DNA from: JBBDIX01 sp050486225 | GTDB taxonomy: Bacteria; Actinomycetota; Nitriliruptoria; Nitriliruptorales; Nitriliruptoraceae | Assembly: GCA_050486225.1 (NCBI GenBank) | Contig: JBJHCV010000018.1 | Span: 1 to 12,452 of the forward strand | DNA length: 12,452 bases | Direction of reading: 5' to 3' | Part shown: positions 5,789-12,182 of the stretch, piece by piece | How positions within the stretch are numbered: the stretch's first letter is position 1 | How the letters are laid out: each line of letters begins with the position of its first letter | The notes under the pieces: model-generated | Told to the model about the DNA's origin: nothing | Seen by the model: the letters and a program-made list of their open reading frames with translations, nothing else | The model's database searches: none | Made by a program: the position numbers and the translations under genes

Positions 5789-6841
5789 TCACCGCCCGAC
5801 CTGGTCGGCCACCCAGTCCGCGACGAGGGGTCGGGCCCGGTACCAGACGTTGTTGCACACGTGGACGCCCTCCTCGTACACGACGGTGGTCGTGGGTCCA
5901 CGGACCTCGCGTTCGAGCCGGTGGGCGTGCTCCGGAGGTGACGCGGGATCCTGGCCCCCGTAGACCTGCAGGAGCGGGACCGTGATGTGCTCGGACGCAC
6001 CCTCCATGGTCATGCTGCCCTGCACCTCGGCCGCATCCGGACCCATGTAGTGCAGCAGGCCGCGCTTCGCGAGGGGGTCGAGCCCCTCCCACCGACCCGC
6101 GCACGAGTACCAGCTGCTGACGGAGAACGCCGCCGCAACCCGGTCGTCGAACGCCGCGGCACGGCACGCGAACATGCCGCCGTACGAGATCCCGCCGACC
6201 ACGATGCGATCCATGTCCACGTCGTCGCGCATCGCGGCGACGTGGTCGATCACTGCACTGATCGCCACCTCGAAGTCGGGGCGCAGCTTCAGGTCGAAGC
6301 TCACCAGCCCCTGCCCGGGGCCGTCGAAGGCGAGGATCGCGACACCGCGCTCGACGATGTGGTCGCCCAGGTCGTAGAGCTCCTCCTTGGTCGAGTCCGC
6401 GCCCGGCACGAGGATCGCCAGTGGCACCGGGTCGTCGCCACGAGGACGTCGGAGGTAGCCGCGCATCTCCGTGCCCTCGAACGGGATGCGAACGAGTTCC
6501 ATGGGTGGGTCGACCAGCGGTCCGGCCTTCGCCAGGCTCGCCTCCGCGCCCTCCAGCGCGCGACGGAACTGGTCCGGCTCGTGCGCGAAGAGAAAGCTGG
6601 CCCAGTGGTAGAACTGGGAGGCGCGCACGTAGGCCGCACCTGCCGTGATCATGTGACCGCCCGCCGCGGCCTCGTCACCACGGGCGACGTGCTCGTCCGC
6701 CCATCGCGTCCAGACCTCACACCACTGGTCGAAGTCGTCGATCTCGCCGGTGATCTGATCGAACTCCCACGGCGACACGTGGTTCGACAGGATGCGCCAG
6801 GTGAACCGACGCAGGCACGTCTCCAGGTACTCGTCAGCCAT
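5789..6841 (-). CDS. Alpha/beta hydrolase resembling the 2,6-dihydroxypseudooxynicotine (C-C bond) hydrolase/FrsA-like family
   Basis: This is a 350-residue cytoplasmic hydrolase. A helical N-terminal region (about 1-115, with WCEVWTRWADEH and AAYVRASQFYHWASFL) precedes the alpha/beta core. That is the layout of DHPON hydrolase-like proteins, in which residues of the helical part help form the substrate pocket. The core shows PLAILVPGADSTKEE (140-154), AFDGPGQG (171-178), the nucleophile elbow GGISYGG with Ser219, a likely acid Asp298 in YGGQDP and His327 in EGVHVC. The triad is therefore complete. The second ATG (6841-6839) is chosen because GAGGGAG lies 6 bases upstream; an earlier in-frame ATG at 6865 lacks a good site. 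It is the last gene of cluster II, 90 bases after the MDR reductase. Characterised relatives cleave a C-C bond beside a ketone; an esterase or amidase role is also possible. Confidence 0.8.
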   Translation of the reverse strand: MADEYLETCLRRFTWRILSNHVSPWEFDQITGEIDDFDQWCEVWTRWADEHVARGDEAAAGGHMITAGAAYVRASQFYHWASFLFAHEPDQFRRALEGAEASLAKAGPLVDPPMELVRIPFEGTEMRGYLRRPRGDDPVPLAILVPGADSTKEELYDLGDHIVERGVAILAFDGPGQGLVSFDLKLRPDFEVAISAVIDHVAAMRDDVDMDRIVVGGISYGGMFACRAAAFDDRVAAAFSVSSWYSCAGRWEGLDPLAKRGLLHYMGPDAAEVQGSMTMEGASEHITVPLLQVYGGQDPASPPEHAHRLEREVRGPTTTVVYEEGVHVCNNVWYRARPLVADWVADQVGR

Positions 6842-6895
6842 GATCCGCTCCCTCGGTCTCGTCATCCCGGTCGTGGGGCGCTCCTCACGTCACGA

Positions 6896-6910
6896 CCGGC
6901 CGTCGGCCGG
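6896..6910 (-). promoter_or_regulatory. Intercistronic hairpin between reductase and hydrolase genes
   Basis: CCGGCC-GTC-GGCCGG forms a 6-bp stem with a 3-base loop in the 90-base gap. TCGTG (6871-6875) and CACGA (6891-6895) offer a second pairing beside it. The region is GC-rich, so significance is moderate. Confidence 0.3.
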
Positions 6911-6931
6911 CAGACCGCCCGACGACGCTGT

Positions 6932-7915
6932 TCACGCGGGCGAGGCCGTGGCCAGCACGATCTTGCCCCGTGAGGCCCCCGACTCCAGTCGTTCGTGGGC
7001 CACACTCGCCTGCTCGAGCGGCAGCACCTCCGTCACGTCGACCCGCACGCGTCCCGACACGACCAGGTCGACGGCCTCGAGGAAGATCTCGCTGAACCCT
7101 GCGGCGTCGCTGCCGGATCGTCTCGCCGACGAGTAGCCGAAGTAGCCGAGCGCCCGGGCCCGCATCGCGGCGGCCTCGGGTGCGACCTCCGGCGCCATCG
7201 ACGCGTTGCCGAAGTGCACGAGCCTGCCGAGGTCGGCGAGCACGTCGAACGACCGTGCGCGGGTCTCACCCCCCACCGGGTCGAACACGACGTCGACGCC
7301 GCGACCATCCGTCGCCGCTCGCAGCGGTTCCACGAAGTCGTCACGCACGAACACGTCCGCGAACCCGAAGCCCCGCGCGTAGTCGCACTTGTCGGCGGAC
7401 CCGACGGTGCCGTACGCGTCACCGAAGCCGTAGGCGTTCGCGACCTGGGCGATCGCGGAGCCGACACCACCCGCCGCACCGTGGACGAGGATCGACTCGC
7501 CGGGCAGCACACGGCCGCCGTCGCGCAGGAGCTGGATGGCCACCGACACGGTCTTCGCCATCCCGCCCGCCAACGGTTGGCCGACGTACTCGTCGGGAAG
7601 CACCGCGACACGCGACGCGTGCGCGGTGGCCACCTCGGCACACGCAGCGGCCCCGGTGAGGGCCACGACGTACTGGCCGACCTTCACCGTGTCCACGCCC
7701 TCACCGAGCGCTCGCACACGCCCTGCGGCCTCGATGCCGGGGACGAACGGCGGCTTCACGAGCCCGTCGCCGCGGCGGCTGCGGACGTCGGTGAAGTTGA
7801 CCCCGACATGGTCGATCGTGATCGACACCTCGCCCGGTCCGGGTGCGGGTTCCGGCCACTCGACGACCTGGAGGACCTCGGGTCCACCCGTCTCCTGCAC
7901 CACCACCGCACGCAT
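6932..7915 (-). CDS. Zinc-free MDR oxidoreductase, NADPH:quinone reductase-like (cluster II)
   Basis: This 327-residue MDR protein is a paralogue of the reductase at 394-1377. Length is the same and 211 of 327 positions are identical in an ungapped hand comparison. Conserved marks are GVNFTDVRSRRGDG (38-51), IEAAGRVRALGEGV (61-74), the dinucleotide loop VHGAAGGVG (144-152), GFGFADVFVRDDFVE and RLVHFGNASM. Zinc ligands are absent, so an NADPH-dependent quinone or enone reductase activity is expected. The ATG at 7915-7913 aligns exactly with its paralogue's start. Its ribosome-binding region lies inside a perfect 24-bp tandem duplication (7914-7961). It follows the amidohydrolase gene by 53 bases and precedes the alpha/beta hydrolase. 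Within a catabolic cluster it probably reduces an unsaturated intermediate, but this is inference. Confidence 0.88.
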   Translation of the reverse strand: MRAVVVQETGGPEVLQVVEWPEPAPGPGEVSITIDHVGVNFTDVRSRRGDGLVKPPFVPGIEAAGRVRALGEGVDTVKVGQYVVALTGAAACAEVATAHASRVAVLPDEYVGQPLAGGMAKTVSVAIQLLRDGGRVLPGESILVHGAAGGVGSAIAQVANAYGFGDAYGTVGSADKCDYARGFGFADVFVRDDFVEPLRAATDGRGVDVVFDPVGGETRARSFDVLADLGRLVHFGNASMAPEVAPEAAAMRARALGYFGYSSARRSGSDAAGFSEIFLEAVDLVVSGRVRVDVTEVLPLEQASVAHERLESGASRGKIVLATASPA

Positions 7916-7961
7916 CGTGTCCCGTTCCCTCGGCCGGATCGTGTCCCGTTCCCTCGGCCGG
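7914..7961 (-). repeat. Perfect 24-bp tandem duplication over a ribosome-binding region
   Basis: Two identical 24-base units lie at 7914-7937 and 7938-7961 and fill nearly the whole gap between the amidohydrolase stop and the reductase start. On the minus strand each unit carries GAGGGAACGGGACACGAT. Only the copy next to the gene is followed by G to make the ATG start; the other continues as ATC. The unit is a multiple of three and introduces no stop, so the frame before the ATG stays open. Its spacing to the ATG makes GGGA (4 bases) or GAGGG (about 11 bases) the candidate ribosome-binding sites. Confidence 0.9.
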
Positions 7962-7968
7962 TCGGCGG

Positions 7969-9606
7969 TCAGTCTGTCAGTTCGTCGTGGACCACGCGAC
8001 CCCCGACGACCGTGAGCACCGACCTGAGTTGACGGATGGCATCGTCGTCGACCTCGAACAGGTCGTCCGAGAGCACCACCACGTCGGCGAACTCGCCCGG
8101 GGTGAGCGACCCGCGTTCGTGGTCCTCGTGGGAGAACCACGCGCTGCCCTTGGTGTAGAGGTGCAGCGCCTCGGCACGCGTCAGCCGGTGCTCCTCGCTG
8201 CGCGGCGGAGCGCCGTCGACCGACCGGCCTGTGATGAGCCACCACATCGACAGCCACGGGTCGTAGGACGTGACCACGGTCGAGTCGGTGCCCCCGCCGA
8301 CAGGGATCCCCAGGTCGAGCATGCGACGCAGGGGTGGCGAGTCGAGCACGACGTCGTCACCCCAGACGCGCGCCGAGTCGGCCGCCCGGAACACGAGGCG
8401 GTCCTGGATGGCCAGTCCGACACCCATGCGCTTCACCCGCTCGAGGTCCGACTCGCGGATCGGTTCGACGTGCGCGAGCGAGAACCCCTTCCCGGCCAGT
8501 GGAACGACCGCGTCGACCTCCTCCCACACGTCGAGTGCGGCGGTGATCGTGTCGCGGATCACCGCGTGCATGTGCACCGGCCAGCCCTCACGGGCGCAGT
8601 ACTCGATGATCTCCCGCAGCTCGGCCCGATCCCGGTCGGAGATGCTCCACGGGGTCAGACCTTCGAGGTCAGCGAACGCGAGGTGGACGAGCTCACCGAA
8701 CCCGACCAGGCGCAGCCGGTCGTCTCCGAATCCCTGCTGCAGCATCTCTGCCTGCTGTCGGATCTGCTCGAACTCACGACCCGCCTCCTGTGCCGTCAGG
8801 TACAGACGTACCCGCAGGTCGAGGAGCCTCCGCCGCCATGCCTCGAACAGCGGCCAGTACGCCTGCGGGGTGACCCCGCGACCTCCCGGGTCGATCACCC
8901 CGACGAGGCCCAGCCCGTGGAGCCGAGCGGCGAGGTCGACGAGCCCGACGATCTGCTCCTCCACATCGGGTCGGCCGACCGCCGTCATCACGTGACCGAA
9001 CGCGCCACCACCACGGATGACGCCAGTGGGCGCGCCGTCGCCACCGACCTCGATCGTCCCGCCCGATGGCGCGTCGTCCGCCGTGTGGAAGCCAAGTGCG
9101 TCCAGCCCGGCTCGGTTGAGCGTGCCCTGTTCGTACAGCAGCTGGACGTAGACCGGATGCTGCGGCGCAACCTCCGACAGCTGGGCATGGGTCGGGCCGA
9201 CGCCCTCATGGAACTGGCCCGGGTGCCAACCACCGAACACCGCGATCCACTCGCCAGCGGGACGCTCGGCGGCCGCCCGGCGGATCAGCTCCATCCCGTC
9301 CGCGAGCGAACGGACGCCGGTCCAGTCGATCTGGCGGGTCCAGGTGAGCCCGGCGCGGACGAAGTGCATGTGGGAGTCGATGAGGCCCGGGATGGCGCGC
9401 CGACCCCCGAGGTCGATCTCCTGGGCACCCGGCGCTGCCAGCGCACGCACCTCGTCGGCGGTGCCTGCCGCGTGGACGCGGCCACCTCGCAGGAGCAGGG
9501 CTGGGTGCTCCTCCTGGTCGAGGGCACGCGTCGTGATGCGCCCGTTCACCAGCAGCAGGTCTGTGACGATCGAGTCCTCGGCGGGTGCAGGTGGGAACTG
9601 GTTCAC
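7969..9606 (-). CDS. Amidohydrolase-3 family metal-dependent hydrolase (YtcJ/exoenzyme-regulatory-protein-like)
   Basis: This is a 545-residue member of the amidohydrolase superfamily, cytoplasmic, hydrolysing amide-like or ring C-N bonds at a metal centre. A small beta domain with LLLVNGRITTRA (17-28) leads to the metal motif GLIDSHMHF with His79 and His81. Further on are His345/His347 in VHMHAV, His379 in SLAHVEP and the catalytic Asp441 in GGGTDS. The C-terminus returns to the beta domain with GSLTPGEFADVVVLSDD (499-515), a hallmark of the family. Length is usual. The GTG at 9606-9604 is chosen because AGGGGAG lies 5 bases upstream; an earlier GTG at 9624 has no such site. It follows permease B2 across a 9-bp hairpin. 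Placement between transporter and reductase suggests the first intracellular step on the imported compound. Specificity cannot be predicted. Confidence 0.87.
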   Translation of the reverse strand: MNQFPPAPAEDSIVTDLLLVNGRITTRALDQEEHPALLLRGGRVHAAGTADEVRALAAPGAQEIDLGGRRAIPGLIDSHMHFVRAGLTWTRQIDWTGVRSLADGMELIRRAAAERPAGEWIAVFGGWHPGQFHEGVGPTHAQLSEVAPQHPVYVQLLYEQGTLNRAGLDALGFHTADDAPSGGTIEVGGDGAPTGVIRGGGAFGHVMTAVGRPDVEEQIVGLVDLAARLHGLGLVGVIDPGGRGVTPQAYWPLFEAWRRRLLDLRVRLYLTAQEAGREFEQIRQQAEMLQQGFGDDRLRLVGFGELVHLAFADLEGLTPWSISDRDRAELREIIEYCAREGWPVHMHAVIRDTITAALDVWEEVDAVVPLAGKGFSLAHVEPIRESDLERVKRMGVGLAIQDRLVFRAADSARVWGDDVVLDSPPLRRMLDLGIPVGGGTDSTVVTSYDPWLSMWWLITGRSVDGAPPRSEEHRLTRAEALHLYTKGSAWFSHEDHERGSLTPGEFADVVVLSDDLFEVDDDAIRQLRSVLTVVGGRVVHDELTD

Positions 9607-9638
9607 GTCGACTCCCCTGTTCACGTGTCGGTGATGAC

Positions 9639-9661
9639 GTCGACCGCAGGTGGCGGTCGAC
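9639..9661 (-). promoter_or_regulatory. Strong hairpin abutting the permease B2 stop codon
   Basis: GTCGACCGC (9639-9647) and GCGGTCGAC (9653-9661) form a perfect 9-bp stem with a 5-base loop (AGGTG). It starts at the base right after the permease stop codon (9664-9662) and ends 32 bases before the amidohydrolase start. It could attenuate transcription, protect the upstream mRNA, or mark a processing point between transport and enzyme genes. No T-run is present. Confidence 0.6.
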
Positions 9662-10519
9662 TCACAGGTTGCGGTACCAGGGCAGCAGCACCGAGGCGAG
9701 CTTCTCCACCCCGATGGTCAGCACCAGGCCAGCCGCCGCGAGGACCAGGATCACGATCACCGCCTCGTCGTGGCGGAAGGTGATGACCAGTCGCATCGCG
9801 TACGTGCCGATTCCTCGGCCCGTCGAGGTCAGGAACTCCGCGATGACCACGGCGGACAGTGCACGCCCGGAGGCGAGCCTGAGTCCCGACACCATGTACG
9901 CGAGGGACGCAGGGATGGTGATGCCGATCCACACGTCTCGCCGTCGGGCACCGAAGGTCTCCGCCACCTCCAGATAGCGCTTGGACACCGACCGCGCGCC
10001 GTCCCACGCACCCACCGTCATCGGGGGCAGTGCCGCGAACACGACCAGCGCGAACGCGGTCTCCACACTGAACCCGAGCCACAGGGTGAACACCGGCAGG
10101 ATGGCGATGATTGGCGTCGCGTACAGGCCGTTGATGTAGGGAGCCAGGGCCGACTCCAGCCACCAGACACGCCCCATGCCGATACCGAGCACGGCACCGA
10201 GCACGATGGAGATCCCGAGGCCCGCCACGACGATCGAGAACGTCAGCCTCGCCTCGTTCCACATGAACGAGTTGCGGAAGATCGTGTCCACGAAGTGGGA
10301 GGCCACGCCGGTAGGGGTGGGCATGAACGGCCGCCCGAAGGTGCTGACGGCGTACTCCCAGACCGCAAGCGTCAGGATGAGCGTGATGATCCGCCAGCGG
10401 GTCGTGCGCGCACGCAACCACGTCGCGAACCACCCTCGCGACGGCGCCCGTGCGCTGCGAGTGCCCGGCGTCGACCTCGCGTCACGGCGGTCGAGTCGAT
10501 CACTCAGGTCGGTCGCCAT
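9662..10519 (-). CDS. ABC transporter permease B2, SsuC/TauC type
   Basis: This is a 285-residue inner-membrane permease of the BPD-transport-1 family. A polar, Arg-rich N-terminus (about 1-43) is followed by hydrophobic segments near 44-58, 95-116, 130-170 and 252-272. The EAA loop at about 184-203 (EVAETFGARRRDVWIGITIP) keeps Gly190. Motifs shared with permease B1 are YINGLYATP, LPVFTLWLGF, RLASGRAL, VIAEFLT and a terminal PWYRNL. The ATG at 10,519 is preferred; a GTG two codons earlier (10,525) is also possible, with AGGAGG 10 or 4 bases upstream respectively. It sits 43 bases after permease A2. No ATPase or binding protein of its own is in the window: they may lie upstream beyond the join at 11,376-11,514, or be shared with cluster I. 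Confidence 0.9.
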   Translation of the reverse strand: MATDLSDRLDRRDARSTPGTRSARAPSRGWFATWLRARTTRWRIITLILTLAVWEYAVSTFGRPFMPTPTGVASHFVDTIFRNSFMWNEARLTFSIVVAGLGISIVLGAVLGIGMGRVWWLESALAPYINGLYATPIIAILPVFTLWLGFSVETAFALVVFAALPPMTVGAWDGARSVSKRYLEVAETFGARRRDVWIGITIPASLAYMVSGLRLASGRALSAVVIAEFLTSTGRGIGTYAMRLVITFRHDEAVIVILVLAAAGLVLTIGVEKLASVLLPWYRNL

Positions 10520-10562
10520 GCTCACCTCGCCTCCTCGTCGCTCCGTCGGCCGCCCGCGGCGA

Positions 10563-11375
10563 TCACTGGCGCCACGCCGCGAAACGCCGTTCGAGGTACC
10601 GGCCGATCGCCATGCTCAGCAGTCCCAGGGCCAGCACCGCGAGCACGATCGCGAACAGGTTCTCGCGGCGGTACAGGCGCACGTAGGTCTGCAGGGCCTG
10701 ACCCACCCCGGAGGCGTCGAGCAGGAACTCTGCGGCGACCATCCCGACCAGTCCCCGTGCGATGCCCTGGCGGATGCCGCTCATGGAGTACGGAACCGTC
10801 GCCGGGATCACGACGTCGCGCCACATCTGCAGGCGGGTGGCACAGAACGAGTGCGCGACCTCGACGAGTCGCTTCGGCGTCGACCGCGCTCCCTCGATGG
10901 TGGTGATGCACACCGGGAAGAACACGAAGCTGACCACCACGAGCACCTTGGGCCAGTAGCCGAGCCCGATGAACGCGAGCACGAAGGGGACGATGACGAT
11001 CGGCGGCGTGATGTACGCGACCGTGACGTAGTCCTCGAGCGCGATGCCGATGGTCTCCGACCGTCCGATGATGATCCCGAACACCAGACCGAGCGCCGTC
11101 CCGATGGCGAACCCGGACACGAACAGCGACATCGACTGACCGAGCAGTCGCAGCATCTCGCCGGAGACCGTGAGGTCCCAGAACGCCACGACCGTGCGCG
11201 AGAACGAGGCGAAGAAGATGGGGGTGAACACGAACCGACCGAGGATCTCCCAGACGATCGCCCCGAACACCAGACTGGCGATCATGACCAGGCGGCGGCG
11301 GTCACCGAGCCCCGCACCCGGCTGGCCGGGCAGTCGTACCGGTTGGACGTCCCGCGATGCCTGGATCGCGCTCAT
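10563..11375 (-). CDS. ABC transporter permease A2, SsuC/TauC type
   Basis: This is a 270-residue inner-membrane permease of the BPD-transport-1 family and the close paralogue of permease A1. Hydrophobic segments are near 29-46, 82-105, 118-157, 190-217 and 240-258. The EAA loop at about 172-191 (EVAHSFCATRLQMWRDVVIP) has Cys178 where Gly is usual. The blocks GIRQGIARGLVGMVAAEF and GRYLERRFAAWRQ match A1 almost exactly. The ATG at 11,375-11,373 is chosen for GGGAG six bases upstream. A longer open frame continues past it but has no supporting start and enters the join region. A TGA overlaps this ATG (ATGA), as expected if an upstream actinobacterial gene ended here with translational coupling. 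It is the first complete gene of cluster II. Confidence 0.9.
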   Translation of the reverse strand: MSAIQASRDVQPVRLPGQPGAGLGDRRRLVMIASLVFGAIVWEILGRFVFTPIFFASFSRTVVAFWDLTVSGEMLRLLGQSMSLFVSGFAIGTALGLVFGIIIGRSETIGIALEDYVTVAYITPPIVIVPFVLAFIGLGYWPKVLVVVSFVFFPVCITTIEGARSTPKRLVEVAHSFCATRLQMWRDVVIPATVPYSMSGIRQGIARGLVGMVAAEFLLDASGVGQALQTYVRLYRRENLFAIVLAVLALGLLSMAIGRYLERRFAAWRQ

Positions 11376-11514
11376 CGAGGTCTCCCGTCCCGGCCCGCGC
11401 GAGCGGGCAGCGCACCGACCCGGCCCAGCGCCGGTTCGTCGGCCCGTCGTGGGGCCGGGGGCGCGGGACCCGCCGCCGAACAGCGGGCGCCAGAAGCACA
11501 GCTCGCGCCGCTGC
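11376..11514. other. Join between actinobacterial and alphaproteobacterial DNA (probable assembly or template chimera)
   Basis: To the left is actinobacterial-type, C-ending, very GC-rich coding on the minus strand. To the right, from about 11,515, is plus-strand lolD with lower-GC codons (CTT, TCT, AAT, GAT). No start codon or ribosome-binding site for lolD exists here, and the missing LolD N-terminus falls inside this stretch. Near the left side, a minus-strand frame ending with TGA at 11,372 (residues ending PARAGRDGRPR) may be the last codons of a gene upstream of permease A2; this is weak. The exact breakpoint cannot be fixed by eye, most likely near 11,480-11,515. Confidence 0.75.
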
Positions 11515-12150
11515 CAACAGGGCGAGCGGGAACTGGTGATACTCGACGCGACCGACATGCGGCTTGCGAAGGGTGAAATGGTCGCGATGGTCGCACCTTC
11601 CGGCGCCGGCAAGTCGACTCTTTTGCAACTGGCCGGTCTTCTGGAAAAGCCGGATTCGGGCGACGTGATCCTGAACGGCCGATCCTGCGCTACGCTTTCG
11701 GACGATGACCGCACCGGCATCAGACGCAACGAGATCGGCTTCGTCTACCAGTTCCACCATCTGCTCCCTGAGTTTTCGGCGCTCGAGAACATCATGCTGC
11801 CGCAACTCGTGCGCGGCCTTACGCAGGCGGAGGCCACCGATCGCGCCGCCCAGCTTCTCGACTACATGAAGATAGGCCATCGCGCGGAGCATCGGCCGTC
11901 GGAACTGTCGGGCGGCGAGCAGCAGCGCGTGGCGATCGCGCGGGCCGTGGCCAACGCGCCGCTCCTGCTTCTCGCCGACGAGCCTACTGGAAATCTTGAT
12001 CCCGAAACGGCTTCATATGTCTTTTCGGCGCTCGAGGCGCTGGTACGCCAATCGGGCCTGACCGCGCTGATCGCCACCCACAATCACGAACTGGCCGGCC
12101 GCATGGACCGGCGCATCACGCTGCGCCAGGGCAAGGTCGTCGACATGTGA
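11515..12150 (+). CDS. lolD: LolD, ATPase of the outer-membrane lipoprotein-releasing complex (5'-truncated)
   Basis: LolD drives LolC/LolE to release lipoproteins from the inner membrane for transport to the outer membrane of diderm bacteria. The recognisable protein starts at QQGERELVIL; counting that Q as 1, it has Walker A APSGAGKST (28-36), the LolD-typical Q-loop FVYQFHHLLPEFSALEN (76-92), signature LSGGEQQR (131-138), Walker B LLLADEPTGNLD (151-162) and the H-loop in ATHNHELAGRMDR. The FVYQFHHLLPEF and ADEPTGNLD wording is characteristic of LolD rather than other MacB-like ATPases, and APSGAGKST is the alphaproteobacterial form. The 211 residues seen are about 15-20 short of the usual length. 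The frame is open further left only because it runs antisense through permease A2. Truncation at the join is the likeliest cause. Confidence 0.9.
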   Translation, partial: QQGERELVILDATDMRLAKGEMVAMVAPSGAGKSTLLQLAGLLEKPDSGDVILNGRSCATLSDDDRTGIRRNEIGFVYQFHHLLPEFSALENIMLPQLVRGLTQAEATDRAAQLLDYMKIGHRAEHRPSELSGGEQQRVAIARAVANAPLLLLADEPTGNLDPETASYVFSALEALVRQSGLTALIATHNHELAGRMDRRITLRQGKVVDM

Positions 12151-12156
12151 GGAAGA

Positions 12157-12174
12157 CGGAGCCCGAAGGCTCCG
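12157..12174. terminator. Bidirectional hairpin between convergent lolD and gcvP
   Basis: CGGAGCC-CGAA-GGCTCCG is a 7-bp perfect stem with a CGAA loop. It lies 6 bases after the lolD stop and 8 bases after the gcvP stop of the opposite strand, so it can serve both transcripts. There is no strong T-run on either side. Confidence 0.6.
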
Positions 12175-12182
12175 CCGCCTCG

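Noticed and set aside
7916..8257. N-terminal extension of the cluster II reductase into the amidohydrolase gene
   Set aside because: The extension overlaps the amidohydrolase in another frame. The ATG at 7915 aligns exactly with the start of the paralogous reductase.
7843..9783. Long plus-strand open frame opposite the amidohydrolase gene
   Set aside because: Antisense to a protein with complete amidohydrolase metal motifs; low-complexity Arg/Asp/His-rich product and no ribosome-binding site.
11170..11514. Upstream extension of the lolD frame to an ATG at 11,170
   Set aside because: The extension is antisense to permease A2 and the join region, and its sequence does not resemble any LolD N-terminus.
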